Notes under the pieces: generated by a model
Database searches by the model: none
The model's input: only the letters and a program-made list of their open reading frames with translations
What the model was told of the DNA's origin: nothing
Translations under genes and position numbers: made by a program
Part shown: piece after piece, positions 25,949 through 33,525 of the stretch
Layout: every line of letters begins with the position of its first letter
Numbering within the stretch: position 1 is the first letter of the stretch
From: an uncultured Chloroflexota bacterium
Lineage (GTDB): Bacteria > Chloroflexota > Chloroflexia > Chloroflexales > Chloroflexaceae
Length of the DNA: 60,697 nt
NCBI GenBank assembly: GCA_937120965.1
Contig: CAKZKA010000045.1
Coordinates: 1 to 60,697, forward strand
Reading direction: 5' to 3'

Positions 25949-25981
25949 TTTGTATTATAATACAAACGAAAGACATTTCAA
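25949..25981 (-). promoter_or_regulatory. bchU promoter with an overlapping 18 bp perfect palindrome
   Basis: On the minus strand, TTGAAA (25976-25981), a 16 bp spacer and TATAAT (25954-25959). The -10 lies inside the perfect palindrome TTTGTATTATAATACAAA at 25949-25966, a plausible repressor operator. The -35 overlaps the stop codon region of the upstream hydrolase gene. The transcript would start near 25947 and could cover bchU, bchK and csmM/N. Confidence 0.65.
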
Positions 25982-26697
25982 ACAACTTGCGACTCTGTTA
26001 AGGCTTCTTTCCTCAACACGCGCCCCCAGCGTGCCAGGCCGTCCCGATCGCCGTACCATGGGCGACCGTGAAGCGGCGAGTGGCTTACACCGTCTACCAC
26101 CAGGTATTCCCCGCCCTGCAACGCCCCGCAGTGCAGGGTCGTAATCCCATCGCCCCAGGCGCGCTCGTGTTCCGTTCCCGAAACCATCCTGTAGCTCCGG
26201 CAAGCCATACGCTCGCGCAGAGAACCCCGCGGGTGACCTTGAATGGCCCGTCCCACCACCGAGACATAGCGGATATCGTCGTAGAAGGCGCCCGGGTACT
26301 CGCGGTTGACGAACCCGACCGAGCGACGCGTCCAGTACTCCTGGCTGTGGTGCGGGGTACCGAGCATCACCAGGATACGCACGTAGCGCCGTCCGCCGTA
26401 GACCTGGCCGAGGTAGGGCTGCTCACCGAGGTACATCCGCGCCACGGTACCGCCGACGCTGTGAGCGAGCACATCCACCCTCTCGGCGCCAGTCTCCTCC
26501 AACGCTCGCGCGACGGTAGCGCGCAGAATCTCCAGCACGGGCCGGAAATCCCAGTCGCGGGTCAGCACCCAGCGCAGCCGGCCAATGGGGGCCACGAAGA
26601 CCCGATAGCCATACGGCGGTTGTTCGAGAGCCGTCACCAGGCCGGTGAAGTCACCGGGACCGGTCAGGTAGCCGCCGATCAGAACCAGTGGGCGCAT
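25978..26697 (-). CDS. Alpha/beta hydrolase (lipase/esterase-like), copy 1
   Basis: 239 residues from ATG 26697. It starts with MRPLVLIGGYLTGPGDF, the first strand and oxyanion loop of an alpha/beta hydrolase. The nucleophile elbow is AHSVGG (serine near residue 80, within LAHSVGGTVARMYLG). A histidine in the C-terminal VSHSPLHG segment could complete a triad. It resembles the gene 183 bp upstream in order and motifs (PPYGYRVFVAPIGRL versus PPYGRIVYITDFGRI), indicating a tandem duplication. PGAP1- and lipase-class proteins act on lipids or esters; the substrate here is unknown. Both sit inside the chlorosome locus. Confidence 0.7.
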   Translation of the reverse strand: MRPLVLIGGYLTGPGDFTGLVTALEQPPYGYRVFVAPIGRLRWVLTRDWDFRPVLEILRATVARALEETGAERVDVLAHSVGGTVARMYLGEQPYLGQVYGGRRYVRILVMLGTPHHSQEYWTRRSVGFVNREYPGAFYDDIRYVSVVGRAIQGHPRGSLRERMACRSYRMVSGTEHERAWGDGITTLHCGALQGGEYLVVDGVSHSPLHGRPWYGDRDGLARWGRVLRKEALTESQVV

Positions 26698-26704
26698 GGT
26701 ATCT

Positions 26705-26870
26705 CTACAGGGAAACCGGGTTTCCCCACCCTCCCTTCGAGGTGTTCGCGGGAGGGCGCAGCCCTCCCAAACCCTCCCGGCCAGGAGTGGTGTGGGGCAA
26801 CCGGGTTTCCCCACACCCCCTTCGAGGTGTTTGTAGGAGGGCGATGCCTCTCTCCTGCCGCAGCTTCTGG
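26705..26870. repeat. Mosaic palindromic repeats between the tandem hydrolases
   Basis: GGGAAACC-GGTTTCCCC near 26709-26728, a GGGAGGGC-GCA-GCCCTCCC hairpin near 26750-26768, and GGGCAACC-GGTTTCCCC near 26797-26812. The phrase cacaccccct-tcgaggtgtt appears twice (about 26738 and 26820). No gene is credible here. Confidence 0.7.
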
Positions 26871-26880
26871 TGGGAAGCGA

Positions 26881-27582
26881 TCAGGCTGGAACAGCGACCT
26901 CCTCAAACCACAGCGGAATGACTTCGGGGGCGCCGTACCATGTGCGGGGGGCGTTGTAGGGGGCGTGGCGCGCTCCCTCCAGGATGATATTGTCGGCGCC
27001 CTCCAGGTAGCAGGCGTGTGTCGGTACGATCCCATCGCCGATCTGATTGCCGTCGCCGAAGGATACCTCGTAGGATCGGAAGGCGATGATCTCCTCCACT
27101 GTGCCGAAGCGCCGCCCACGCACGCTCCGCCCTGCAACGGAGCGATAACTGATGTGTGGGTAGAACGCGCCAGGGTAGCGCTCATTCACCAGCCCGGCAA
27201 AGCTCTTGACCCACACTTCGTAGGTGGTATGAGCGGTGCCCAGCGTGGTCAGGGTGGCGACAAAGCGCTGCCCGTCGTAGAGCCGGTCGTTGTAGGGCAG
27301 GTGTCCGAGGTAGGCGCGAGCGATGCGTCCGCCGGCGCTGTGGCCAATCAGGTCAATCCGATCGGCGCCGGTTTCGGCAAGCGCTAGTTCGACCGTGCCC
27401 GCCAGCACATCGAGCACGGGGGTGAAGTCGGGATCGCGCAGCGACGCCCACGCAATGCGTCCGAAATCGGTGATATAGACGATACGACCGTAGGGGGGTC
27501 TGGCCAGCGTGTGGGCCATGCGAAAGTAGTCACCCGGTGATGAGAGCCATCCCCCCACAATCACGATCGGCCGCTGCTGCAT
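26881..27582 (-). CDS. Alpha/beta hydrolase (lipase/esterase-like), copy 2
   Basis: 233 residues from ATG 27582. It begins MQQRPIVIVGGWLSSPGDYF, with the nucleophile elbow GHSAGG (serine near residue 94, within LIGHSAGGRIARAYLG). A histidine in GARHAPYNAP near the C-terminus could be catalytic. It is a paralogue of the next gene downstream, with the same motif order and a shared LG(T)xHxxxEYW-like segment around the middle. The substrate is unknown. A role in chlorosome lipid, wax-ester or pigment-ester handling is possible only from context. Confidence 0.7.
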   Translation of the reverse strand: MQQRPIVIVGGWLSSPGDYFRMAHTLARPPYGRIVYITDFGRIAWASLRDPDFTPVLDVLAGTVELALAETGADRIDLIGHSAGGRIARAYLGHLPYNDRLYDGQRFVATLTTLGTAHTTYEVWVKSFAGLVNERYPGAFYPHISYRSVAGRSVRGRRFGTVEEIIAFRSYEVSFGDGNQIGDGIVPTHACYLEGADNIILEGARHAPYNAPRTWYGAPEVIPLWFEEVAVPA

Positions 27583-27639
27583 ACGCCTCCCTCAAATGCG
27601 TCCCCGTGCCCGGCGCGATGTTCGAAGGGAAAACCGCTC

Positions 27640-27880
27640 CCCTTCTCCCCGGCAGGGGTTTAAGGGCGGACAGAACATCCGAGCCAACGTGGCCTGTACC
27701 GCATTGGAACGCCCCCGCGCACGGCTCTGGTCTCCCCGCTTCGACAGGCTCAGCGCAGGCTCTCCAGCGAAGCTGGAGCGGGGGAGGGGGCGGGAGCCAA
27801 CCAGCGCATCCCAACGCCATAACGCCCGTCGGCGCTCATACGTTCTGTCCGCCCTTAAACTCCCCGGCAGAGGCGAGGGT
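27640..27880. repeat. GGACAGAAC-family long repeat (second locus)
   Basis: A close relative of the 2832-3220 element. It runs from a segment reading agggcggacagaacatccg through ccgcattggaacgcccccgc, cttcgacaggctcagcgcag and gggagccaaccagcgcatcc to gttctgtccgccc. It fills most of the 303 bp between copy 2 of the hydrolase and the repeat-protein gene. Confidence 0.75.
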
Positions 27881-27885
27881 GCCGA

Positions 27886-28950
27886 TCAACCCTGTTTGCC
27901 CGACTGGTCGGCGGCTTTCCTGGCAGCCTCGGCGGCCTTCTCCGCCGCCCCAGTGGCCTTCTGCGCGGCCTGCTCAGCCGTCTTGCCAGCGCTCGCAGCG
28001 GCGCTCGAGGCCGCCCCGGCAGCAGTCTCGGCGGCTTTGCCGGTAGCCTCAGCGGCCTTCTGCGCGGTCTGCTCGGCCGTCTTGCCAGCGCTCGCAGCGG
28101 CGCTCGAGGCCGCGCCGGCAGCAGTCTCGGCGGCTTTGCCGGTAGCCTCAGCGGCCTTCTGCGCGGTCTGCTCAGCCGTCTTGCCGGCAGTCGCGGTGGC
28201 GCTCGTCGCCGCGGTTGCGGCGCTGGCCGTTGGAGCGGGCGGTGCGTTGCGGACGGTCTTCTTTGCCTCGTCGGTGTCGTTGGTGGTGGTCACCCGGATG
28301 CGTCGGGGCTGGTCACGCCCGCCGTTGCCCCCTTCGAGGCTGCGGCCACGCTCCCCAAGCACCGCGTCGGTCAGTTCACGGCCCATACGGAACAGCTCAT
28401 CGGTCTGGAAGCGCGTCCAGTAGCTGTAGAACTTCCAGACATCGGTGAAGGTGGCGCGGGCCTCGCGGGTAAACTGCTCCAGGCCCTGAGGTGGCAGGGC
28501 GCCACGAATATACGACCGGATCAGGTATCCGATCGGCTGCACCACACCCTCAACCGGAGGCAGTGGAGCGCTGGGGGTTACCGCCGTTTCCGGACGGGGC
28601 GTCGCCGGTGGGGGGGCGGATGCCTCGGAAGGCTTCCCTGCCGCGAAGGCCCGATAGGCGCCCGTTCCTCCGGGCGGGGTATAGGTGGGTGTGGGCGGCG
28701 TATAGCTCGGTCTAGAAGGGGTGTACCCCGCGGTGGGCGGAGCATAGCCGGGTGCAGGAGCGGCAGCGCCATAGGCCGGCGCAGCGGCGCCGTAAACCGG
28801 TGTCGGGCGGGCCGGCGGCGGCGCAAGCGGGGCGCCCACTTCAGCCCCTGGCCCGTAGTCGGGCACTTCTTCGTCGAGATTCAACCATTTCCGCACGAAG
28901 TCGGGCAGCCAACTGTATGAGCCGCTCGGAGAACCATACTTGTCGGCCAT
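27886..28950 (-). CDS. Chlorosome-locus protein with amphipathic 33-residue repeats
   Basis: 354 residues from ATG 28950 with GGAAACG upstream. Residues 1-60 are charged and aromatic (YSWLPDFVRKWLNLDEEVPDY), followed by a P/A/Y-rich low-complexity stretch (PVYGAAAPAYGAAAPAPGY). A conserved-looking helical core follows (VVQPIGYLIRSYIRGALPP, then FTDVWKFYSYWTRFQTDEL). The C-terminal 100 residues are alanine-rich repeats of 33 residues beginning AGKTAEQTAQKAAEATGKAA. A period of 33 (three 11-mers) is typical of apolipoprotein- and LEA-like amphipathic helices that lie on lipid surfaces. I know no named family for it. It may coat the chlorosome monolayer; this is inferred from its repeats and location. 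Confidence 0.7.
   Translation of the reverse strand: MADKYGSPSGSYSWLPDFVRKWLNLDEEVPDYGPGAEVGAPLAPPPARPTPVYGAAAPAYGAAAPAPGYAPPTAGYTPSRPSYTPPTPTYTPPGGTGAYRAFAAGKPSEASAPPPATPRPETAVTPSAPLPPVEGVVQPIGYLIRSYIRGALPPQGLEQFTREARATFTDVWKFYSYWTRFQTDELFRMGRELTDAVLGERGRSLEGGNGGRDQPRRIRVTTTNDTDEAKKTVRNAPPAPTASAATAATSATATAGKTAEQTAQKAAEATGKAAETAAGAASSAAASAGKTAEQTAQKAAEATGKAAETAAGAASSAAASAGKTAEQAAQKATGAAEKAAEAARKAADQSGKQG
27981..28178 (+). repeat. Tandem 99 bp direct repeats inside the repeat-protein gene
   Basis: Two nearly identical 99 bp units at 27981-28079 and 28080-28178, with the phrase tcttgccagc at 27981 and 28080 and tcttgccggc at 28179. Each encodes 33 residues. The near identity of the DNA shows recent expansion or homogenisation. 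Confidence 0.85.
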
Positions 28951-29008
28951 AGACGTTTCCTCTCATCTTGTGCGCAGGCACGCCTGCGCCTGGTCGGCCC
29001 AGACACTG

Positions 29009-29893
29009 CTAGCCCAGGGCGAAGATACTGCGGCGCTGGCGCAGATACGGCGCGAAGCAGAAATCAATGATCTGGCTCAAATCATCGCCAGGGTACCGCC
29101 GGTCAAGGGTTACAATCGCGTCGAGCACGTAGGCCACCTGGTCGGGCGGCGTTTGTGGACTACAGCGCACCAGGTTGCTGATCAGTTGGCGTCGCAGCTC
29201 CAGACTGTAGCGCAGCGACGTGACGGCCAGTTTATTAAGCAGCGCGTCGCGCCGGTCCAGATCATCGGTGGCGCGTCGGAGCCAGCGCGCCAGTCCCAGG
29301 CGTTCGCTCTTGTCCAGGTAGTAGTTGACCAGATCAACCAGGCCGACATCGTTGGTGATCTGCATCATCTCGTGCCAGCGTTTTTCGAAAGGCTGGTGGG
29401 TGAACGCCGGCAGGGCGCAGAGCTGGGCAACCAGGTTGCTGGCGGTGTAGTAGGGTTCACGCTCGAAGGTGCGGATCAGACCGGCTTCGCGTTCGGCGAG
29501 GAGCGACACCGCCTCGCGCACCACGCCATCGCTCTCGTCGTAGCCGCCGGCGCGCAGGTGCATCTCGTGGGCCAGCTCGTGCAGCGCGATACCAATGCTG
29601 CCGTCCTCGTCCCAGCGGCCCAGACTGACGAAGGAGCCGCTGCGAGGCGAAAAACTGCCGCTATCGGTCCACGGACCGGAAGGTTTAGCGCCTTCCAGGG
29701 CCTCGAAGGTCAGGCGCTCGTTCAGAATCTCGGGGGCCATTGCGGCGCCCCACATCTGCGTGGTGAGCCGGCGCACCTTCCGCGCCATCCGCGCAGGCTG
29801 ATAGCGGTGCTCGCCAACCATCAGCACCTGATTGCCGGCTTGATCCATATCGATCGCCACCTGCTGGCCATTGGCTCGAAGTAGCAGTTGCAT
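29009..29893 (-). CDS. HExxH-containing putative zinc metalloprotease-like protein
   Basis: 294 residues from ATG 29893 (a TTG at 29899 is an alternative). The clear feature is IALHELAHEMHLR, with the HELAH zinc motif at residues 105-109; the motif is preceded by a hydrophobic strand. A later EAVSLLAEREAGL (residues about 128-140) could supply the third ligand as in ExxxE gluzincins. The N-terminus is beta-rich and the rest is helical with no signal peptide, so it is probably cytoplasmic. I do not recognise the family. It sits 20 bp from an alpha/beta hydrolase gene within the csmA operon direction. CsmA is made as a precursor, so this is a candidate processing enzyme, by inference only. Confidence 0.65.
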   Translation of the reverse strand: MQLLLRANGQQVAIDMDQAGNQVLMVGEHRYQPARMARKVRRLTTQMWGAAMAPEILNERLTFEALEGAKPSGPWTDSGSFSPRSGSFVSLGRWDEDGSIGIALHELAHEMHLRAGGYDESDGVVREAVSLLAEREAGLIRTFEREPYYTASNLVAQLCALPAFTHQPFEKRWHEMMQITNDVGLVDLVNYYLDKSERLGLARWLRRATDDLDRRDALLNKLAVTSLRYSLELRRQLISNLVRCSPQTPPDQVAYVLDAIVTLDRRYPGDDLSQIIDFCFAPYLRQRRSIFALG

Positions 29894-29913
29894 AGCCAAT
29901 CTCCGCCTCTGCG

Positions 29914-30882
29914 CTACCGCGCTCCACGCAAAAAGAGCCGCATAATCTGGATGACCTGTTCGGGAAGTTCAAACAGGATCAGGTGCCCGCAGCGGGGCAC
30001 CTCGAGGTACTGGCCGCTGGGGGCAAGCTGTATCAACTTGCGCCCCCCCGACGGGCGCATAATCGGGTCTCCTGCACCCGCGACGAGCAAGACGGGCCGG
30101 CGCACACTGCTGATTTGCTCCCCCACCGCCTCCAGCACCTCGCGGCGCGACAGTTCCCGCGCCGAGACACGCACCGCCTCCGGGTCGCAACAGCGCAGGC
30201 TCAGGGTCGCCAGTTTGACATCGCTGACCGGAGCGGTGTTCTTCGACAGCACGGCAAGGGCGTAGATGTAGGGGATCCACCACAGGCCCCGCCGCTCGAT
30301 TGGACGCAACACGCGGTTGAAGACCGTATCGAGTATCCCGGGGATCAGTGCCGAGGCGACCTTGTTGTACTGGAAGAGGGCGAAGTTGAAGAAGGCCAGT
30401 GAGCGCACCCGGGCCGGAGCATGCGCCGCGTAGTGCAGGGCCACGAAGGCCCCCAGGGAGAAGGCCGCCACGTGGTGCGGGGGCAGATCCAGCACCTCGG
30501 TCAGCGCCTTCAGGTCGGCGCTGAAACCGGCCACGGTGTAATCGCGACCGGGGTCACTGTCCGAGAAGCCGTGGCCCTTCAGGTCATAGGCGATCACCCG
30601 GTAGCCCGCCTGGGCCAGCGGATCGACGACGTGATGCCACCAGTACGAGGAGCAATCCCAGCCGTGAATGAGCACCAGCGGTTCCCCATCCTTCGGACCG
30701 ACGTCCATGTAATGATGGGTCACACCGCGCACGTCCACGAAGCGCGCCCGCTCCATGAGCCGGAGTTCGGCTTCGAGGCGTTTGCGCTCGCCAGCGCTGA
30801 GCTTGCCGGCAAGTTTTGCCTCCACCTCAGCTTTGTAGGTGGTGTACTTGGCGGTAGGCGCCACGTGTGACGTTACGCTCAT
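29914..30882 (-). CDS. Alpha/beta hydrolase in the chlorosome locus
   Basis: 322 residues from ATG 30882. A charged 60-residue N-terminal helix region (LSAGERKRLEAELRLMERA) precedes the hydrolase fold. Strand 3 and the oxyanion loop appear as LVLIHGWDCSSYWWHHVVDPL, followed by VIAYDLKGHGFSDSD. The nucleophile elbow is AFSLGAFVALHYA (serine), the acid is in VAGAGDPIMRP and the histidine is in VPRCGHLILFELP. The triad is complete, although the usual first glycine of the elbow is alanine. BchO-type hydrolases occur in other phototrophs, but I cannot assign this one. It is 20 bp upstream of the HExxH gene and 45 bp downstream of the degenerate ArsA gene. Confidence 0.75.
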   Translation of the reverse strand: MSVTSHVAPTAKYTTYKAEVEAKLAGKLSAGERKRLEAELRLMERARFVDVRGVTHHYMDVGPKDGEPLVLIHGWDCSSYWWHHVVDPLAQAGYRVIAYDLKGHGFSDSDPGRDYTVAGFSADLKALTEVLDLPPHHVAAFSLGAFVALHYAAHAPARVRSLAFFNFALFQYNKVASALIPGILDTVFNRVLRPIERRGLWWIPYIYALAVLSKNTAPVSDVKLATLSLRCCDPEAVRVSARELSRREVLEAVGEQISSVRRPVLLVAGAGDPIMRPSGGRKLIQLAPSGQYLEVPRCGHLILFELPEQVIQIMRLFLRGAR

Positions 30883-30927
30883 GGCCGTCTCTCTCCGCAC
30901 ACGCCAGCCGGGGGCCGGCGAGGCGGC

Positions 30928-32034
30928 TCATTCCACCCAGAGCCGGAGGATTTCGCCTTCCACCCGCGCGCGCAGGCGCCCCCCCTCGGCGATACCCGGC
31001 AACAGGATGTGGCGGCGCTGCTCGCCCAGCCGCACCACCACCTCTTCGCTCACCAGGGCCAGGTCGAGGCTCTTGGGATCCATAAAAGGAATGTAGAGGC
31101 GCACTTCCCGTTCGCCCACGGGCGGGCGGGTCGGCGCGTGCGGGCTGTAGATATCGCCATCGCGGTAGAGAGCCGCGCCGCGCAGGGCCCAGGTATCGCG
31201 GTCGGTGGGGCGGGTGGGCAGCGGCCCCACCCGCAGATGGGGGCGCACGTTACCAGTCTCGGGCGAGAAATCGCGCCGTGAGGCCTCGTCAACCTCGCTC
31301 AGCTCACCGGCGACGATCAGGTCGTCCATCGCCAGGCCGTGGAAACCCAGGGCCATGAGCGCCTGGCGCACCGCCGGCAGGTGGAGTTCCTCGGGCGTGA
31401 CCACCATGCGCACGCGCGTGCCGGTGACGCCGTCGAAGCGGGCGCGTTGCTCTTCGAGCATGACCCGCAGATCCTGAAGCGGGGCCAGCGCACTCGGCGC
31501 GATCAGCGTCGCCGGAATGAGCGATGTCTCCTGTGACAGTCGCGAGCGCCCGGGGCCGCGGTCAAGCCCGAAGACCAGCCGGATCAGCCAGCGCAGGCTA
31601 TCGGGCAGAGCCATCGAGCGAATGAGCGTATCAGGGGTCGGGCCGTCGAAAATGAGCAGATCGAAGCGTCCGGTCTGCCGCGCCCGGTCGGCCACCAGCA
31701 GCGCGGCAGTGGCATCCATACCAGCGAAGGCCGGCAGCTCTTCGGGGCCGATCTCGCGCAGACGAGTGACGAAATTGCCGCGCAGGGCGCCGCGCACCTC
31801 GTCCCAGCGCCCACCGATCTCCTCGATCGGGTTGATCTCCATAGCCGCCAGGTGCGGCTCCAGTTCGAGGGGGCGCGGACCGAGGCTCTGCCCGAGCAGC
31901 GCGCCAACGATATGCCCGGGGCCGACCGAGGCCAGCAACACGCGCGCGCCGCGCCGCGCTGCGTGGCAGGCCGTAGCAAGCGCCGCAGCGCTCTGGAGAA
32001 TGTTGTTATACGAGGTGAAGACCAGTATCCGCAT
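30928..32034 (-). CDS. Degenerate ArsA/Get3-family protein (pseudo-ATPase)
   Basis: 368 residues with the overall ArsA layout, but every nucleotide motif is altered. Where the neighbours have a P-loop GKGG(T/V)GKT, this one has TSYNNILQSAA at residues 7-17. Where they have (S/T)DPAHSLAD it has VGPGHIVGA, and where they have D(T/C)APTG(N/E)TLRLL it has FDGPTPDTLIRSM. The C-terminus (about 305-368, EVRLYIPFMDPKSLDLAL then RLRARVEGEILRLWVE) still resembles the HSP20-like domain of ArsA proteins. It is probably a non-hydrolysing partner of the intact ATPases. A diverged rather than dead NTPase cannot be excluded. The gene shows no frame damage. Confidence 0.8.
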   Translation of the reverse strand: MRILVFTSYNNILQSAAALATACHAARRGARVLLASVGPGHIVGALLGQSLGPRPLELEPHLAAMEINPIEEIGGRWDEVRGALRGNFVTRLREIGPEELPAFAGMDATAALLVADRARQTGRFDLLIFDGPTPDTLIRSMALPDSLRWLIRLVFGLDRGPGRSRLSQETSLIPATLIAPSALAPLQDLRVMLEEQRARFDGVTGTRVRMVVTPEELHLPAVRQALMALGFHGLAMDDLIVAGELSEVDEASRRDFSPETGNVRPHLRVGPLPTRPTDRDTWALRGAALYRDGDIYSPHAPTRPPVGEREVRLYIPFMDPKSLDLALVSEEVVVRLGEQRRHILLPGIAEGGRLRARVEGEILRLWVE

Positions 32035-32197
32035 TTGGGTGGTTGTCCACGACCCGCCGCCTGCCCTTGAGAATGAATCACGCGCGCCGGGCGGGCGTAG
32101 CTGGCGGCGCGCCGCGGCTGCGTGAGTGTCGGGTGGTCATACGACCGGTTAGGTGTGTGCGGAGCGACGCCTGACCCGCCCGGCCCAACCAGGCAGG

Positions 32198-33439
32198 CTA
32201 GGCGGCCTCGACCCGCACCTCGTCAGATCCCTCCACGAGCGGTTGGATGCGCTCCTCAACCGCTTCGCGGAACTCCAGGCGCAGCACCCCGTCTTCGTAG
32301 CGATGCTCGCCCAGCGTGCAGTTGTAGAGAATGCGGGGCAGGGCGATGGTGCGCTGAATGCGCCCCACCGACAGCGAGAGATCCGGCCCGCTGCGGGTCA
32401 GTTCGACCGTCTCTTCTTCATTGAGGAAGGGCAGGCGCATGCACAATTCGTACTGGCCGCGTTCCCCCTCGTTGTTCCACTGCTCCAGCCAGATCGGGCG
32501 CTCGTCGTAGAGCAGCGCGCCAGGATCGGCCGTTCCGAAGGTGGCCCGCCCGATGGCCTCGAGGGCTTTTACGCCGATGGGCTCCCCCTCCTGCAGCACG
32601 GTGCGGAAGATCGGCGTTGGCGCAAAACTGGCGTCAATCTCGCGCAGGTAGCCCTGTTGCAGGCGCACCCAGTAGTCGAAGTACGGGCCGAGATCGGCGC
32701 GCCGGGGCAGGATCTTGTTGACCATCACCGCGTCCACCAGCATGCCATAGAGATTGAGGAAGGTGTAGGCGCGGCGCGTCTCCAGCAGCGGCAGCCGTTC
32801 GGGATTAAGCACCAGGCGCAGCGAGATCTCCTGGCTGAGCAGGAAATTGGCCAGTTGCTCCATCTTTTCCAGCAGCGTCCCCACTTCCTGGAAGAAGCGA
32901 TCATCGGGCAGGTCGCGCTTAAAGGTGCGCGCGACATTGGCCAGGCCGCGGTAGACGCGGAAGAACTTCTTCCCGGCATCCCCGCCGATGATCATCTCCG
33001 GATAGGCCAGCAGCCGCAGGGTATTGCCGGTAGGAGCTGTATCGAGCACAATCGCGTCCCAGCGACCGCTCTGGGCTTCCTGCATCACCCGTTGCAGGGC
33101 GAGGATTTCGTCGAGGCCAGGCTGATTGGCCAGTTCTGCTGCTGTCGAGCGATCGATGCCCCGGTTGGCATAAGTTGAGGCGACAAACTGCTGGAAGCCC
33201 CCCAGGTTATGGCGCCACTCGTAGATCGTATCCACCTCCAGGCCATACAGCCCGGGGATAATCGGAGTGGGGCGGTCGCGGCTGATGGTCGTGCCCAGGG
33301 CGTCGGCCAGGGAATGCGCCGGGTCGCTGGAGAGCACGAGCGTGCGGCGGCCCATGCGCGCCAGCAGCGTCGCCGTAGCCGCCGAGATGGTGGTCTTCCC
33401 GGTGCCGCCTTTCCCCGAGTAGATGATGACACGCGTCAT
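32198..33439 (-). CDS. ArsA/Get3-family ATPase 1 of the chlorosome locus
   Basis: 413 residues. The deviant Walker A (signature lysine) SGKGGTGKTTIS is at residues 8-19, switch I in SSDPAHSLADALG near 37, and switch II in DTAPTGNTLRLL near 145. A C-terminal HSP20-like domain ends the protein (QYELCMRLPFLNEEETVEL, then GVLRLEFREAVEERIQ). Single-domain ArsA/TRC40 proteins act as dimers in targeting tail-anchored or hydrophobic proteins, or in arsenite efflux. No arsB, arsR or arsD is nearby and the location is between chlorosome genes, so arsenite transport is unlikely. It follows the PH-like gene by 86 bp and precedes its degenerate paralogue by 163 bp. Confidence 0.85.
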   Translation of the reverse strand: MTRVIIYSGKGGTGKTTISAATATLLARMGRRTLVLSSDPAHSLADALGTTISRDRPTPIIPGLYGLEVDTIYEWRHNLGGFQQFVASTYANRGIDRSTAAELANQPGLDEILALQRVMQEAQSGRWDAIVLDTAPTGNTLRLLAYPEMIIGGDAGKKFFRVYRGLANVARTFKRDLPDDRFFQEVGTLLEKMEQLANFLLSQEISLRLVLNPERLPLLETRRAYTFLNLYGMLVDAVMVNKILPRRADLGPYFDYWVRLQQGYLREIDASFAPTPIFRTVLQEGEPIGVKALEAIGRATFGTADPGALLYDERPIWLEQWNNEGERGQYELCMRLPFLNEEETVELTRSGPDLSLSVGRIQRTIALPRILYNCTLGEHRYEDGVLRLEFREAVEERIQPLVEGSDEVRVEAA

Positions 33440-33525
33440 ACGTCCCCTGACGGTAGGTTGGCCCTACGGGTACGCTTCGCCCCAACGCCGGGGGCGAAGC
33501 GCGCGTGTGGCGTGCTTAACCGACC

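Noticed and set aside
30928-33439. Arsenic resistance operon
   Set aside because: ArsA-type genes are present but no arsB, arsR, arsC or arsD is nearby, and the neighbours are chlorosome genes.
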